64,000 bases of DNA from Prochilodus magdalenae (GCA_024036415.1 JAMWET010006960.1:62001-126000); one strand, 5' to 3'; positions 1-14,347 are shown, numbered from the stretch's first letter. Program-made: numbers and translations. Notes: generated by a model from the letters alone, not told the origin.

Positions 1-3000
1 GATGAAACGGCACAGCAGGTTTAGCTATCATCTTCCAAGCAGCCTGCCTACGTTTTTCTATCGCACAAAATCGGCGCCACAATTATATTCCACGCAACAG
101 TGATCAAGGAAATAAAATACTTCTAGAAAGTGCCTTACATAATCTTACTGAACATAAATCTATATGAAAACAGGAAAAAACAAATAGCAGCACAAAATGA
201 GCTTGTTTTCATGTTATTCCACTCACCATATGGAATTAACTCTCAAATCGTGGTCACACTGAATGTGAGTTACACCATATTGGATAGCCAAATCAAATAG
301 GCAGTCTCCACTAGCGAACAGGCTACATATTATTAGTTTGGTATTAATGGCATTAAAAGCTTGCTTCATAAGTATCACAATTAGGGCCAAAATCCCTAGG
401 TATTTCATCCACTTCGGGAAAGGAAGCATTATGGTCTGAGAGTAATGGAGCTATAAACACAAAACTTTAATCTGCTAACAATCCCTTCCTTGACCAAGAT
501 CTATGGTCCAGTTTAATGCCACCATGCAGGAATGTCCACCCTGCCACTGCAAGGCAGCCCTATGAGAGAAATGCTGCAAACTGAAAAGACAAACAGGTAA
601 AAGTACATTACTCACAGTGACACCTACGGCGGGTTTATTGATCCATACATAGACCTTAGTCCGTGAAGACGTGGACAACAATTAATGTACACACAATGCG
701 GTAGATCAAGCTATAGGTAGTCAAGCTCAACTTTAATAAACTACAATCTGCATTTTGGCATTTGGTAGGATAGATGATGAGCTAATAAACAGCGTCAAAT
801 TACAGACTTAAGCATCCTTAACTATTACACACTAAGCATCCATAACACACGTGTACACCAAGCAGTGTAACTACATATTAAATTAATAATATAATAAAGC
901 ATTAACACACTGTTCCACACAATTGAATACGAAGATCTTACACCTATGGAATCACCCATACATTATGTTCAACCTAAAGAAATATGCTGGCATTTCCTGT
1001 TACTGGGGGGTAACGCAAGGACACTACGCTGGTGTTAGCCGTAGTTCACACACAGAGGAGGCAACTGTGGTCTGCGAATGGCCACTCTGCCTCATCCATT
1101 CTCACCCAACTCAACCCATTCTGATGAACATGAACGAGAGTGCATTTCACAAATCCCTAGATTTTTAATTTAAGTGAATGAGTGAAATCCCACCACAAAC
1201 AACCCTCGATTACATCGGCCTTTTTTGCTTCAGCTAACATGCCACTTTTTACTATCAATGACAAGCCAGTAATGACACCCACTGAACGAAGCTGGTGAAA
1301 AATGTCAAACCCCTTTCTGAAATTTGGCCCCATAATACCCACCTGGTCATTTTGCGTCAAGGGTCACGACCCAGAGAACATGGCCTTAACAGAAGCAAGA
1401 GTAGTATGTAGAGTGGGTGTATCGGAGATAAATTGCGATTACCAGGCACTATAATGTGCGTGAGATATCTTCAAAAGCAACCCTTGGCCCCCTTTAAGGT
1501 CCACTAGGGTCACAAGCCTGTCACCCGAATGGCGTTTTAAACCACTTCTGCTCGATATAGGCATCACCCTCGGCCATGGTAGAGCCCCATACCCCCAAAA
1601 CAAGAAAGACCGAAGCATGGGCTGTGGCGAGTTTCCTTGTGGAAAAGATTAAGCTGGAATCTAGCTTTAACATAATCCTAGCCAGCTTTTGGGAGAATGT
1701 GTCTTGTCCATAACCAACTAGCTAAATTCACTGTGACTGTGGCTCAGCTAAAATCCATCACGTACTAGCTCGCATAAATACAAAATCGCTTGGAACCTAG
1801 CCAACCGCGTTATGGCCACAAAGGACAGATCAATCCCCAATAGCCTTCTCGTACACGAGTACACATAGCGTCCAATGGCGCTAGGGATGGCACGAGCATA
1901 AAATGGAAGACCGCAATTCTTCCAAAGACCACTACACCCACAACACATCAAGTCCCAGTTATAAAAAAGCGACAACAGTAGTTGGTAGTTAAATTTGTGA
2001 TACACCTAAGAGTCCAATTACTTTTCTTATCTAGTCGTGATGAAATGGAGGCCAAACCAGACCAGTAGTCAAACAACTCCCCCCAAACAAAGTCAACAGA
2101 TCACAAGCATGACATAGAACCTCGTGCATAAACAGCACTGTCGAGAAAAGTTTTCACAATCTGGGCGGGAATCGAAATAGCCAAACATCAGGAAGTACCG
2201 TATTAAAGATTGTCTAGTCTAGCAGGGAACGCGACCCATTAGTCGCGACGCATAACCGCATCGTAATATAAAGACTTGAGGTTTCTATGGAGTTGACTGA
2301 AACCTTTACTTGCACTCTCTATTGCGCACTTTCCTCTAGTCTTGTCCTGCAATCTCACACGCCTCTGCGAACCAATAACACGAAAGATCGTCGCGCGAGT
2401 GCAGGCACTTGACAAGCTTAGTGGAAATGCCACTACCAAAAGACTCACGCTCCTTACACTTTGGTCCAGAAGGATGCTGGTGTATCTGACTTCATGTGTA
2501 TAGTGGATTCCCGCCCTGGCCTCTGCCCCTTCCTGATCCGTCAATCCACAGCTTAAAACAGTGCTGACCTTAGATTCGACTAGACACTGCATATACACTG
2601 TAATATTTACTAAAATTTCCAAGCGAGTGGAGTCCCTGTGCGGATACATGCTAAGCTGTACAAGCGTCATCTGTATGGATTAGCAAATTAATAGTAAAGC
2701 GAACAAAAAATAACGACCGAGAGATGTATTTGCCTAGAACCTGAAACATCATTTGATACAAAGGCTCCAGCTCAAGGCTACTTGGAATGTACTTGACTGA
2801 GATGTCGCTATTACATTTGTACCAATTTCAAGTTATTGCTGCGTATTGTGTGGCGCACTTGGGCGGTGGGTGGTCGAGAGGGGTGGAGGCATGGGTTGTG
2901 TTGGGAGGTGTGGGGGGTAGGTGGGTGTATCATTAAAAATAATATTAATAAGCAAATAATAATGTCGCATTTAGATTCTTATACCTTATACGCAGCCAGG

Positions 3001-3860
3001 ACTGAGGTTGGGTTATGTTCACGTGTGTGGTATAAAAATTATCTGTCCATCTGCACTCTTTCTAGGATGCCATTTTTGATTCTACAGGTATTACATTGTA
3101 TCATTTTTGTTCTGCTGTCCTCAACCTTAATGCGGCTACATGCGCAACCTGACTACACAAACTCACCGGTACTATAACATTGCTTTACACAGTCCATATC
3201 ATACAAGACTTTTCTGTCTACCAATCTCAAATCACTCCAGCACAGTTTTTTTGGGGACTTCAACCCATGAAAACAGACGCAATCTGATTTGCATCAGCAG
3301 CTACATTTTAACACACGCCATTCAGCAACATAAAAAACACAAAAATAGCGCTGACCCATCCAGCGCGCCAGTTCAACCACAATCAGTATTCAGAACGCTG
3401 TAAATATATGTTTGCTTCAAAACGCGATCCGAAGCCGATTCATATTGGGGGTGAGACACCACAGCTTTACATATAGAGCGCAGACACAACCCCTCGAGCT
3501 TTTGGAAATTGAGTTCATTTGCCCATCAATAGGAATCACATCATCTCCATACACTATCCAATCAGGGAGAGGCCGAAGAGAATAATCGTAGTTATCTCGC
3601 TGTCAAGGGATCAGTCGAAAAGCTCCCGAGCGCCAGTAGTGAAAGCGGGGTCAGAAACGAGGCAGCTGATAGGAAACGCCTCTTAATTGACAGTTATAGC
3701 TTTTAAATGCACAATCACACATGTTTGCGACCGGATTCATTCGGCTGCGGTGGATCGTCCACCTATATCTGAAAGAAAATGTCACTGAGCTTTAGAGTGG
3801 GATCAACCAACTTGTTCTATAAACGAGTGTACAACCACTAATTTCAGACCTCCAATATTA
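1..3860. other. CpG-undepleted segment with no recognisable gene
   Basis: By manual count this stretch has about 117 CpG dinucleotides (about 3 per 100 bp), whereas sampled DNA to its right is strongly CpG-depleted: 2161-2400 has 18 CpGs and 22021-22260 has 1. It lacks the microsatellites, long A/T runs and fish transposon fragments common elsewhere. The longest open frame is 143 codons (2239-2670, minus); it has no family I recognise and is not exceptional for sequence of this composition. A G-rich patch lies at 2845-2930. I found no CRHR1 ectodomain exon here. It could be a CpG-island-like region, DNA of other origin, or an assembly or artificial join. The right edge is approximate (3860-3930). 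Confidence 0.6.
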
Positions 3861-4969
3861 AACACACATAACACAGCACACACACCAACAGTTTGAGAAT
3901 CCCGCTGCTCCAGGTCTTGGATTTATTTATTTTTTTTTAATGTTATTTTTTTTCTTTTTAACATAAGATGCTTTAAATGCTTTATATGTAATTATACAGG
4001 CCTTATTGTGCTCTCTTTGGAATTAAACATGCAGTTGGGTCAGTGTTCTACTTGGTAATGGTAATGCTCGGTTTACAATGTATCACAATAACAAGAACTA
4101 GCACAATAACAATACAATATCATTCCTCACTACTTACTAAATAAACAAAATTACTGTTATATGTTAGTTATGAATCTAGAAATAAAATGTGCAAACATGT
4201 CCAAAATAATGTGTTTTCTCAAAAGTGTTGGGGCATTTCGGGACATTAAACACCAGAGCAGTAGCAGATATTTAATAAGAGGGAGAGCTGGGTAGCACCA
4301 AGAGTCTCGAGATCTCAAAACAGATCATTTGAAATAATGCTGTACAGTATAGCACTGTAATACCATCATGTTGTTGGTTTAACATGTCTAAAAACTTTGG
4401 TGTTTAGTTTATGATATTTAATGATATTTTAGTTTTATGATATTTAAGTCAGCATTGTTTTAGTCATTATTAGTCATTACTGTACACATGTATACATACT
4501 CCATGTTTATACTGTACCTTTATACCCTATATAAAAGGATCAATACAGAAATTATATATATATTTGGGGTGGCTCAATACCACTCATGTTCAATCTGTGA
4601 AAAATATTGTCCTCCCATTAAGGAAAACACACAGTCCACAACAAAACGCTATTATGCAATACTGCTGTTCACACTGCAGTATACTTTTAGCTGGTAGGTC
4701 AGCACCAGTCATACATACAAAATCAATTTTAAATTGAAAGTTTGTGAAAAAAGTTTGCTTATGAATTTATGTGATAGTTCAAGCGAATTGATCATAATGG
4801 ACTGGACTGTACCTTCTGATATCTGATCTGAAGATTTTAATCAGTGTTGCATCCTAGGGATCTAGGGTATACCAGTGTGTATATACCCAGATGGAAATGG
4901 GCCAGAATGCACTAGAACCCCATTCTGTAAATAAAAGTCAAGACTCATGTAGTGTAAATGGTTATTTTC

Positions 4970-4971
<2 letters not shown>

Positions 4972-5049
<78 letters not shown>
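4972..5049. repeat. (TA)n microsatellite
   Basis: Uninterrupted TA dinucleotide run of about 39 units followed by a T run. An open frame across it encodes only repeated Tyr-Ile and is not a gene. Confidence 0.97.
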
Positions 5050-5051
<2 letters not shown>

Positions 5052-5439
5052 TTTTATAATGATAAATACCTATTATATTTGCTCAATTATTAATCCTTTA
5101 TTAAATACTAATGATTTGCAATGAAAATAAAATGACAACTCGTAAGCTTAGAGATGTAGAACTAGTTTCATTTGCAACAATCAATGAAGAGTGCTGTTGT
5201 TGGAGCATGCAGCATGTAATATTAGTTGTTTAATTTTTATATATCTAGCTTCTAGCCCTTTACATGCTAGCCTAGAGCAGTTATTGCTTGATTATAAAAA
5301 TCTTTAAATGGAAAATGACTATGTCTTTGCCTCTGAACAAAGCAGAACTCGACTTACCCTTCACGTTCATACCCATTATGCAGATCTACAGGTGAAGCTA
5401 ATGAAGCAAAGGAATTTGAACCTCAAACATGTCTTAGTC

Positions 5440-5631
5440 CAGTGTTTCTCAACCCTGGCCCTGGATGCTCCCTGCCCTTCACATTTAGTGGATCCCCTGT
5501 TTTAACACACCCCTGCAATTCTGAAAGAGCTTGTTAATGAGCTGATAAGTTGAATCAGGTGTGTAGGGAGCAGGAAAAGCTCTAAACTGTGCAGGGAAGA
5601 GTGCCTCCGGGACCAGGGTTGAGAAACACTG
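5440..5631. mobile_element. hAT-like MITE with terminal inverted repeats
   Basis: The element begins CAGTGTTTCTCAACCCTGGC and its far end, read on the other strand, begins CAGTGTTTCTCAACCCTGGT, an inverted repeat of about 22 bp with one mismatch. The flanking octamers TCTTAGTC and AATTAGAC agree at 5 of 8 positions, consistent with a decayed 8-bp target duplication as made by hAT transposases. Length is about 192 bp with no coding capacity. The inverted repeat is seen directly; the hAT assignment and its resemblance to an abundant fish repeat are from memory. Confidence 0.8.
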
Positions 5632-8458
5632 AATTAGACAACAAACATGCCATGTGTGATCTCTTACACCTGCGGTAAGTGTAACATTGTGAACCATTCT
5701 TTTAGAATTAACAACTTACAAGCCCATATGTGGCCCCATCCATAATTTATGTTTCTATAACTAATGTCAGTTTAATAATAGTTGCTGAATAATTCCTAGT
5801 GGTTACTGAATAATACATGTTGCATGCTTGATGTACTAAAAGTAGCAAAAAGCAACAGACTGTGATGTTATACTATAAGAAGAGAAGCTTGTAACACTCA
5901 ACAGGGCATCTGTTCTCTGGGAAAGTCTCATCCTTGAATAACAAAACTCAATCGGCTTGCTGTTTAAGCCGCTAGTGGGAAAAGCTCCCCTGTTTGTGGA
6001 GACATGCACAGCAGCCAGAAACAGCTATAAAAAATGCTTCTTTGTTTATTTGAGTCAAATTAAATTGTTTATGTGTTATGACATTTCCAGCAGTTCCAAA
6101 TATGCTTTTAAAATGTGGCTTTTAGTTTGGGGTTTCTAGGTCTCTTTCCATTCAAAAAGACAGAAGCTTGGTGTTCTATGACTGGACATGACTGCCTGAA
6201 GACAAGGCCATGATGGACAGAGGTTGTTGCATGTACTTTTAATTGGACGCACTGACTGGACGTGCCTAAAAAAGAAAACCTCTACCCAGAAAATCATACA
6301 TCACCAAATTCTGATTTTAAATAAGAAATAAATAAACAAGAGTCAACAATTTGCCACTTTTATCATTTATAGCCACTGCTTATAAACAGTAGAGACAGGG
6401 CTGATGGGTCTGAATTCAGCCGTCAGCTCTCATTCCTCCAGATCCATTTGTGAAATCCACAGTGCTCCTGATTACAGTCCAGGAGACACAGCGGCTCTCC
6501 AGCCATCACTAGGGCAAATTACATCGTCAATTTCACAACACACTCGCCAGATGGATATCTCCTTGCAGTATTTAGCACGCAGTATACAGCCTGTGAGTTT
6601 GATTGACAGGAATTTATTTATAGCACATAATAAACCAACAGTCCTCTTAGCTTGACTGTCAGTTAGAATAACTGCGCTGTGCAGAAGAGCTTGATGTGTC
6701 TCAGCTTGACGCATCTGAGCAGCATATTCCCGACTCTTTGGTTTTTGTCTGAAAAATGATGTATTTGACAGTAGAAAAGAGCTGGCATAATTTACCTCTT
6801 TAATGATCTGAGGCCAGTTTTGTTATGTCTCCCACACTTGTGGTAGAGGAAGCCAATGTCTTACTGATGGGAAACAACCAGCATGTACATATATTGCACA
6901 ACAGCGTGATTAAAAATGGTGGTATGAGCCATCCTAGAAGTTAGCCTTCTATTGTTACTACACCTTCTAGAGAAATAGTACCACCATCAAACATTATTAA
7001 CCATCCCCACACTATAAACACCTTAAGAGGCAAATTCCTACCTTTGGTTTAATTATTTCTCACTCATAGTTCACAGTTTATGCCAGTAATCACAAGATGA
7101 CGATGATTAAGTGCTGAACAACTTTGTATTGTCATGAGGACCATTAAGCTGAAGACACACTGACGTGTTATGAATTATAACTTTCAAGTAATGCTTTATT
7201 TAAGTTCTGTATAATTATGCATTTAATACAAAAGTACAAATACTATTATGACATGTAGAGACAAAAAGTCATGTTCTACTCTTTACCTCAAGTAAAAAAA
7301 AGAGGCAAGGAACTTTCACTGGAGTAATTTCTTTATGAAGATTGTTTAATGTAGAGGACATTTATATGTAATATAGAAATGCATATACAAAAATACATTA
7401 CAATTATTAAATTTAAATTTAAAGCCATCAAAATCTTCATAAATACTGTTATTTGCTGCTTGTAACTAGGCCTCGATCTTTTACTTAAGAAATTAGGCTT
7501 TCTAACGGTCTTATAATTAGAAACCCATGTCCATCACTGTGTTTTAGGGCCTTTGACAATGCAGTGTCACTACCTTCATAAAACAACATCCGTCATAAGC
7601 CTTTTGCAACCAGTACTCAATAATGGATTTATTAACATCTAATTTAAATGCTTATACATATGTTCCTAAGTATGTAGTAATTTGACCTTGATGTTATTTT
7701 TACTGATGTTATACTATAAGCGTAATAGTTAGTGTGTATTCAGCCTTGATCTGCGGAAAAAAATTGTCAGTTATGTGGTTACATAAATACATATAAATTT
7801 TCATGCAATGAACATCTAGTACATGACTCCTCAGCAATAATAAATATTGTAATGGTTATGATGAGTGAGTCAATAGATATCTGTACGTGTGTATATACAA
7901 ACAGCATGATAACTAAACGCGATGTACATTAAACTAATAGGAAGGACGCAGAATGCCCTTATAAGGGCTTTTTTTTTTTACTCAGATCAGAAACAGACAG
8001 TTTCCGCAAAAGCAACACCTAAATCGACTGGTCAACTCCCCTAAATACAGTTCTTTAATGGGCCAGACAACTCCCCCCAAAATGAGTCCTAAATGGACTG
8101 GGCAGCAGCTTCAGGGAGTATTATAATCTATGTCACTGTGTTCAGGCCCAGAGCACATTTAGCTGTTACTATGTATAGCTCCATTATTAGAGTCAGGCGT
8201 TCCCGGACATTTTTTCCCCTTTAATATCTCCTGTTCTTGTCCTCATGGATTGCAGTGGTTCTGCAAGTTTTCCCCAGGTTTGTGCATAAAGTCCTTACTA
8301 AGTAAGCTGTACATTAATTCTTAATGCATACATTAATATAATAATGATTCAGAATGTACTTTCCAACATGCTGCCATGAAGGGTAACGCTAGCTTGTGCT
8401 GACTGTTTATAGTTGCAGATCCAATGCTAAATATCAAACATGAGGATTCCAACAGATT

Positions 8459-8478
8459 AAAAAAAAAAAAAAAAAAAA
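8459..8478. repeat. A homopolymer run
   Basis: About 20 consecutive adenines, possibly an old retroposon tail, though no retroposon body is recognisable on either side. Confidence 0.9.
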
Positions 8479-8539
8479 CACCATGTCCATCTACATCTAA
8501 TTCAATCCCTACATTCATTCTGCACACACTCAGTCTCTC

Positions 8540-9010
8540 TCTGTCTTTCTCGCTGATATGCAGAGAGGAGGCACAGGGGTGTGAATAATTACTAAAGAGT
8601 TATTGCCGTTATTAAAGTGCATGTTCAGGTCATTAATATAATAATGTCCATCTGAGTTATTTCTCTTGTTATTCCCCAATCTCCATTACACTTTCCTCTC
8701 TTTATCCAGACACTTGCATACATTTTCTCTCGTTTTTGTTTGTCTGGGCTTACTGAGCGCTTGAGGCGATACTAAAGCCACCACTATTATGCAAAAAGAG
8801 TTTGTTATTTCTGTTTAATCTGGGGGTGAAATGCAGTGCCAAAGATATCAAAGGAAGCTTTTGATGCTTCTCAATATCCTAATTTGTTCGTTTGCAGCAG
8901 CCTCTTTGCTATAAATACATTTCCATGAGTTTTACGTCTCTCCACTGAGACCAGAGCCCAAAGCAAAGTCAAGATGAATGGCCCTAAGATGACAGCAAGC
9001 CTGTGATTGT
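8540..9010. other. Low-repeat segment, candidate conserved non-coding element
   Basis: This stretch lacks microsatellites and recognisable transposon sequence and carries several TAAT-type homeodomain-like cores (for example near 8589 and 8633). It lies in the 5' intron or flank of crhr1. Calling it regulatory is a guess from texture; no conservation can be measured here. Confidence 0.15.
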
Positions 9011-9608
9011 GTGTGTGTAGGTACTAAATTTTCCCGCAGTGGCATATTGCACATCACTTTTACAAAATGGACATTCATATTAAATTCAGTTCCTCATCTT
9101 CCTCTGGCCCTCAGAATTTGTTGCAAATTACAAAAGCATGTTGTACTATATACCATGTGCTTTATGATAACCTTTTAAATTCTAGGCTTGTCATTCCATT
9201 ATTAATCAAACACCAGAGACCACCCTTTGTGTATTATGCTACAAGACATCAAATTAATTTGTTAAGTATTCTTTTCCTTGTTCATTATGCATTTTTCAGG
9301 AGACATGTCTTGCAAAATAATAATACATAAATAAAATAATACATCTGCATAAACATAAGGGAAATTCAGACCAGGTAGACTGTCACCTACAGGTAAGCAG
9401 TGCCTAAAAGAAAGAAAGGAGAAATCAAGCTCCCCTCTTACTTCAGATCTGAAACAAGATCTGACATTCTCAGCTTGGAGTGTGGGAGTTAAAGACAATA
9501 CAATCAACTGATTAATGGAAAAATAAGCAGATTAATCCATAATAAAAAATTAGATAGACACAAAATAGTTCTAAAGAATTCCACATCAACAAACTACAGC
9601 ATTAAAAT

Positions 9609-9632
9609 ACACACACACACACACACACACAC
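9609..9632. repeat. (AC)n microsatellite
   Basis: Twelve AC units in non-coding DNA upstream of the crhr1 TM2 exon. Confidence 0.95.
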
Positions 9633-12239
9633 GGAACCTGTTGGTACAGAATGTAAATTAAACATTAATGCAATTATTTGCATACTTCACTATGAATTTT
9701 AATTTGTGTCTACATGATTACATTTGACCGTTAAAGAAAACTCTGATTTAATGCTCTGGACCTTTAGGGGTTAACAGTGGGACTTCTGGACAGTCACCTT
9801 GCTCTGCTCATCCATGGAATATTTTCAATATAATGTTTTTAAAAATCCCCATCTGCTCCAGTTAATGGGGTCAGAGCTCATCCCCTAGACAGATTCCCCA
9901 TCCGCTTGTTTACTATAGACACACATGCATCATCTCTGTCCACCAAAAGCAAGACAGTAAACAACCTCCCATCCCCAGCAACCCGCAAATTCATTATCTA
10001 CCGAAAGAGATAGTTCAGCCAAATACAGTCAATCAGCCAAGACGTGTGGTGTCTGAGGTTTACTTCTCAGATTTTTCCACTGCAGCAACAAGGTTCATCT
10101 AATTAACATTTAACAGGCTATTATCATCACCAGGTTACTATCATGCAAAGTCCATGCATTAAACATCAAATGTAAACTTTAAAAACTACAGTTTGTTGGC
10201 CAACAAACAGATCCTACGTATTCATAAATGTTCAAACTCCTCTTATGCCTGCTGTTAAAGTCATTAAATATACATGATTCCCTTCCAAACCCCAAAAGCA
10301 GTGTACATATGGAGGAATCAGAAGTTCCAATTTTTTTAAACGGTTATAAAAGTCTAAAAGAGCAAACTGTATGTCCTCGTGAACTGTTTGAACTCTTGTC
10401 AAAGCACTCAAAACACTCAGCAGTGAAGGTTTCATGCTTCTGTGCACTTTCTTCCAACTCTCAGAGTCAACTCAGAGTGTGTGCTGCGTATGGGCATACG
10501 AGTAAGAGAGAGCAAAGAGCAATAAGATGTAAAAGAGAAGAGATACCCATAAGGTCTAATTAACCTCTGTGAGCTGAAATATAAATGAGGTCTGTATTTA
10601 CATATATGCTCACAAACAAGTCCTTGTTTAGGAGCAGAGATAATATTTGGGGTATTCTGCACCTGTTCTAGAGGTGATTCCACTGCTCATTACATACCTG
10701 ATCCTACTCATCTCTTTCCCCTAATGGACTAGACCTAGAAGTGGCCACTTAAAATGTCTTGCTGTTTTTAACTGTAAAGTAAGGATGTAATACAACCGAG
10801 GCGAAGGTTTCCGAGGGCCAGTCCCAATACTTGTACATCCAGCCTTGTACCCCTCGTTTGCGCATGTTCGCTTTGGTGTGAAAGGCTGTAGAAGTCCCAT
10901 TTCCTTATTTTTCCACAAGGAGGTGCTTACAAGTGCCCTTACGAGAATACAAGCACACCCCTCCCTTAGGTCCACATCAGACCACACTTCTATAAAAGCA
11001 AAAGTGCCCATGGTCCAACCTGATCATGTGACGTTCCACACATAAACCATTTTTAAGGTAGCTCAAAGAAAAAATAAAAAACAAACTTTTTTTTATATTG
11101 TTATAACAATTCTGAAGACACTATTTACCCTGACAAAGTAATATCAACGTATACAAGTCCGACAGTACGGCTTGGCTGGCTTTGCCTTTCAGTTTTTGTG
11201 TGATGATCAACATTATATTGTACTAAATTCACAGAAGAGGCTAAAAACCTCATGTGAATTTAATGTAAGCAATTTGGGGTAATTTCTGTTGCTCAATCCA
11301 TGTACCTGTGTTGGACCCACAATAGGAAAAGATGTACAATATGTGAGTATGTGTGGTGGTGGGGGGGTTGGATAAAGAAGTGCAGAAAAACAGGACAACA
11401 TATTCTAATATAGGACTTCATATGAATCTTTCTGGATTTATTTCGGGCAGCACCAGAATTAATTTTGACGAGTTGTTTGTTTTTAAAATGTACAAATGTG
11501 TGGTGTATGAATATTTGTCCTAACTTGCCTTTTTTGTATAGGTGTTTGTCAGTACTTTGTAGCATAAATTAAGTGTCCAGGTTGTAAAAAGAGGTCAGTC
11601 AGCCAGCATATTCTGGCACATATTCAGTAAAAACACAACATAACCTGTGATCAAATATGTCTGTGATTTTATGTGCATAACTTGAAGCTTTTAGGGATCT
11701 GGGTTTTTTAACACAAACACAGAACCCCAGCACAGCTTCCAAAACTTAAATATATTTTCTAAACTACCATCTCCGGCTCTGATTAAGTTATGCAGGTTGT
11801 TAAGCATGCTAACCTTTTAGAGCAAGCGATTTAAAGACCAGTTTGGCCAGGCAACCTGCAGTAGGTGTTGACCATTTTCCTTTTTTATTTTTTTACCCTC
11901 GGCAGAGTATGAGGGATTAGTATTCAGTGACATGAGCTCTGACTCCAACCGCAAGGTAAAGCCTGACAGCAAGCCCAATAGCTCACCTGACAGAGCTGTA
12001 GCTTGGCCCGTTTTCCCCAGTTGTGCTATCAGAAACTATACACACATTTTCTTTTTTTGCAAGCATTTAATGTGCTTTCATTAACTTGGCATGTAACCCA
12101 GCTAAAAGGGGCAGAATCAGATGTATTTCAGCTCGGTAACATCAATCTCACTATGACAGATTAGCTTTATATTTTTCAAACTAAAACAAATGAAAATCTT
12201 AAAATCACACATAACCAGCAAAAGTCATTTCATTGTACT

Positions 12240-12960
12240 ATATACAGTACTGTACAAAAGTCAGAAACAGCTCTTTATTTATATTTCCAGTCAAAACTGT
12301 CATTTAGTTATTTATTTTTTGGAAATTATATAGTATAAGTTAGGCAAAAAAAATTTTTTTTTTTATACTATAAGTATAGTTATAAGTATAGTATACTTAA
12401 AAAATATAAGTATAGTTAGGCAAAAAAAAAAAATCATCAAATCAAACCATATTTAAGATAAAATAAAATTAATCAATCTAACATTTTGTTCCAGCGTTTA
12501 ATGTGCTCACCTGTTATCCATATTTTAGTCTCCATTCTTCAGGGGGTTACTTGTTTTCAGTTTATCAAAGAAACCTGCAGGGATGTTTAACACCTCCTGA
12601 GTTCAGTCCTAGAAATTGGTTGCATTTTGTCCTTCTCACAATTCAAATAATCTTAAACTTGTTTAGTGATGTTAAGGTCTTTACTTTGCCTTTACTCAGT
12701 AACAGCTTCTTGATGAATACACACCCTTTCAGACTTAGTGTTGATTGTAGTGCAGATTTGTTTCAATTGTGAAGCAACAGTGAAGCTTAACTGTGTAATT
12801 TGTATGGCTGACAAATACTTTGATGCAAGTACTGTATACCTAATAGTGGCAGTTTTGGTGAAATCCCAAGTCTTGATGGTTATGCACTGGATGGTGGTTA
12901 ATAGCCCTATTTTCTCTGTTGCTTTTATTAAGTTTTGGAAATAAGACATATCTACTATAC
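12240..12960. mobile_element. Probable mariner-like non-autonomous relic
   Basis: The left end, near 12246, reads CAGTACTGTACAAAAGTCAG, which matches the terminal motif of the element at 32284-32486 and the motif near 21211. An internal partial duplication surrounds an A/T-rich patch: a segment containing TTAGGCAAAAAA occurs near 12341 and again near 12416. I could not find a clean matching right end; 12950-12960 is only a candidate. The interior open frames are not recognisable as transposase. Boundaries are tentative. Confidence 0.4.
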
Positions 12961-14159
12961 AGTAATAATGTACTTTATGCATTTAGTGGTTGACATGGAA
13001 TTAAATAAATAAAGGGTTATTTCTTAGTTTGTCATTTCCTAACTGCTATTTCTTAGATTTAACCATTAAAGGCCAACACAAATGGGATCTGGTCATCACA
13101 TTTATGTTGATATTTATAAAATATTATCTAACTGAGCAATTTTAAGCAGGTATATGCACTGTAGACTAAATAAAATACAACAAAATGAATTGTCTTTAAT
13201 TGTTACTTAAACAAATGAATAAGATGCCTTTAATAATCTGGGGTCTGTTCTGAATGCCTGTGCAGCTTCACTCAGAAATAATTACTATGCGTCCAACAAT
13301 GGCAGCCTCATGCTTCTTTCATAACGAAAACAGAAATATCTAATTTTATGTGGTAATCCAAGGATGCAGCTCTACTGCTCTAATGACAGATTTCTGTGTG
13401 TCGGATGCGACAAAACCAAAGTGCCTGAATGCATTGCAGATTAAATGTTGGACATTGGATGGGTTGGAAAGGGTTTAATAAGTTCACTCATGGATGGACA
13501 TCATATACGCTTGACACCTGATGCAGCTGCTATTATAAAAACACAGAATCCGCAAGAACAATAGTCATCCGTACCTAACCTAGAAACAACCCCACCAGGG
13601 CCAAAGTTCTATTCAGCATTGTGTGGCAGTGAAAAGGAAAAACAGGCTGAAGTCATTCTGTTGAAAGTGGAGGAGGCATTGTTGATCTAACCTGTTGTAT
13701 GTTTTCAGAGAGGTACAAAAAGGTGCAGTAGGTCATTACAAGAGCCTAACCAAAGGAAGGAAATTGCTAAATGGTTTTAAATGTCATGTGAGCTGTCAGC
13801 CGTCACTAACGTGCTGCTTTCACTAATCCATAAATCACAGAGGGGTAAATCTCTGACAATGATTCAATTGAATTGCACTTCTTTAGGAAACAAAGCTATT
13901 AACTTCATATAGCAGAGGCCATGCAAATGTGAGATGAATCCAGTATATGTTTGTACTAGTGCTACCGTGGTAAGACGGTTCTCAGAAGGTAACCTTATAC
14001 TGGGCTGTCTGCCTAGTAACCTTCCTAAAATTCATGTGCAAGCTTGTAAGCTTAAGTGAGTGCAGCCTTATTGAGAACCTGCTATGACCTAGTTACTTAG
14101 TAAATCTGAATATAAGCCATGATTCTACCACAAGTAGTGTTTTTTATAATGATCATTTA

Positions 14160-14270
<111 letters not shown>

Positions 14271-14347
14271 GTATGTATGCTTTGTTATATATGTGTAAGC
14301 TTTTGCTTTCTCTTATCCTTACTCTTTTCTGTCTGTGTATGTTACAG

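Noticed and set aside
2239..2670. 143-codon minus-strand open frame as a gene
   Set aside because: No recognisable domain, no splice or promoter context, and the length is expected by chance at this GC content.
8331..8646. Exact 16-bp repeat CATTAATATAATAATG at 8331 and 8631, 300 bp apart
   Set aside because: AT-rich short match without extended homology on either side; likely coincidence.
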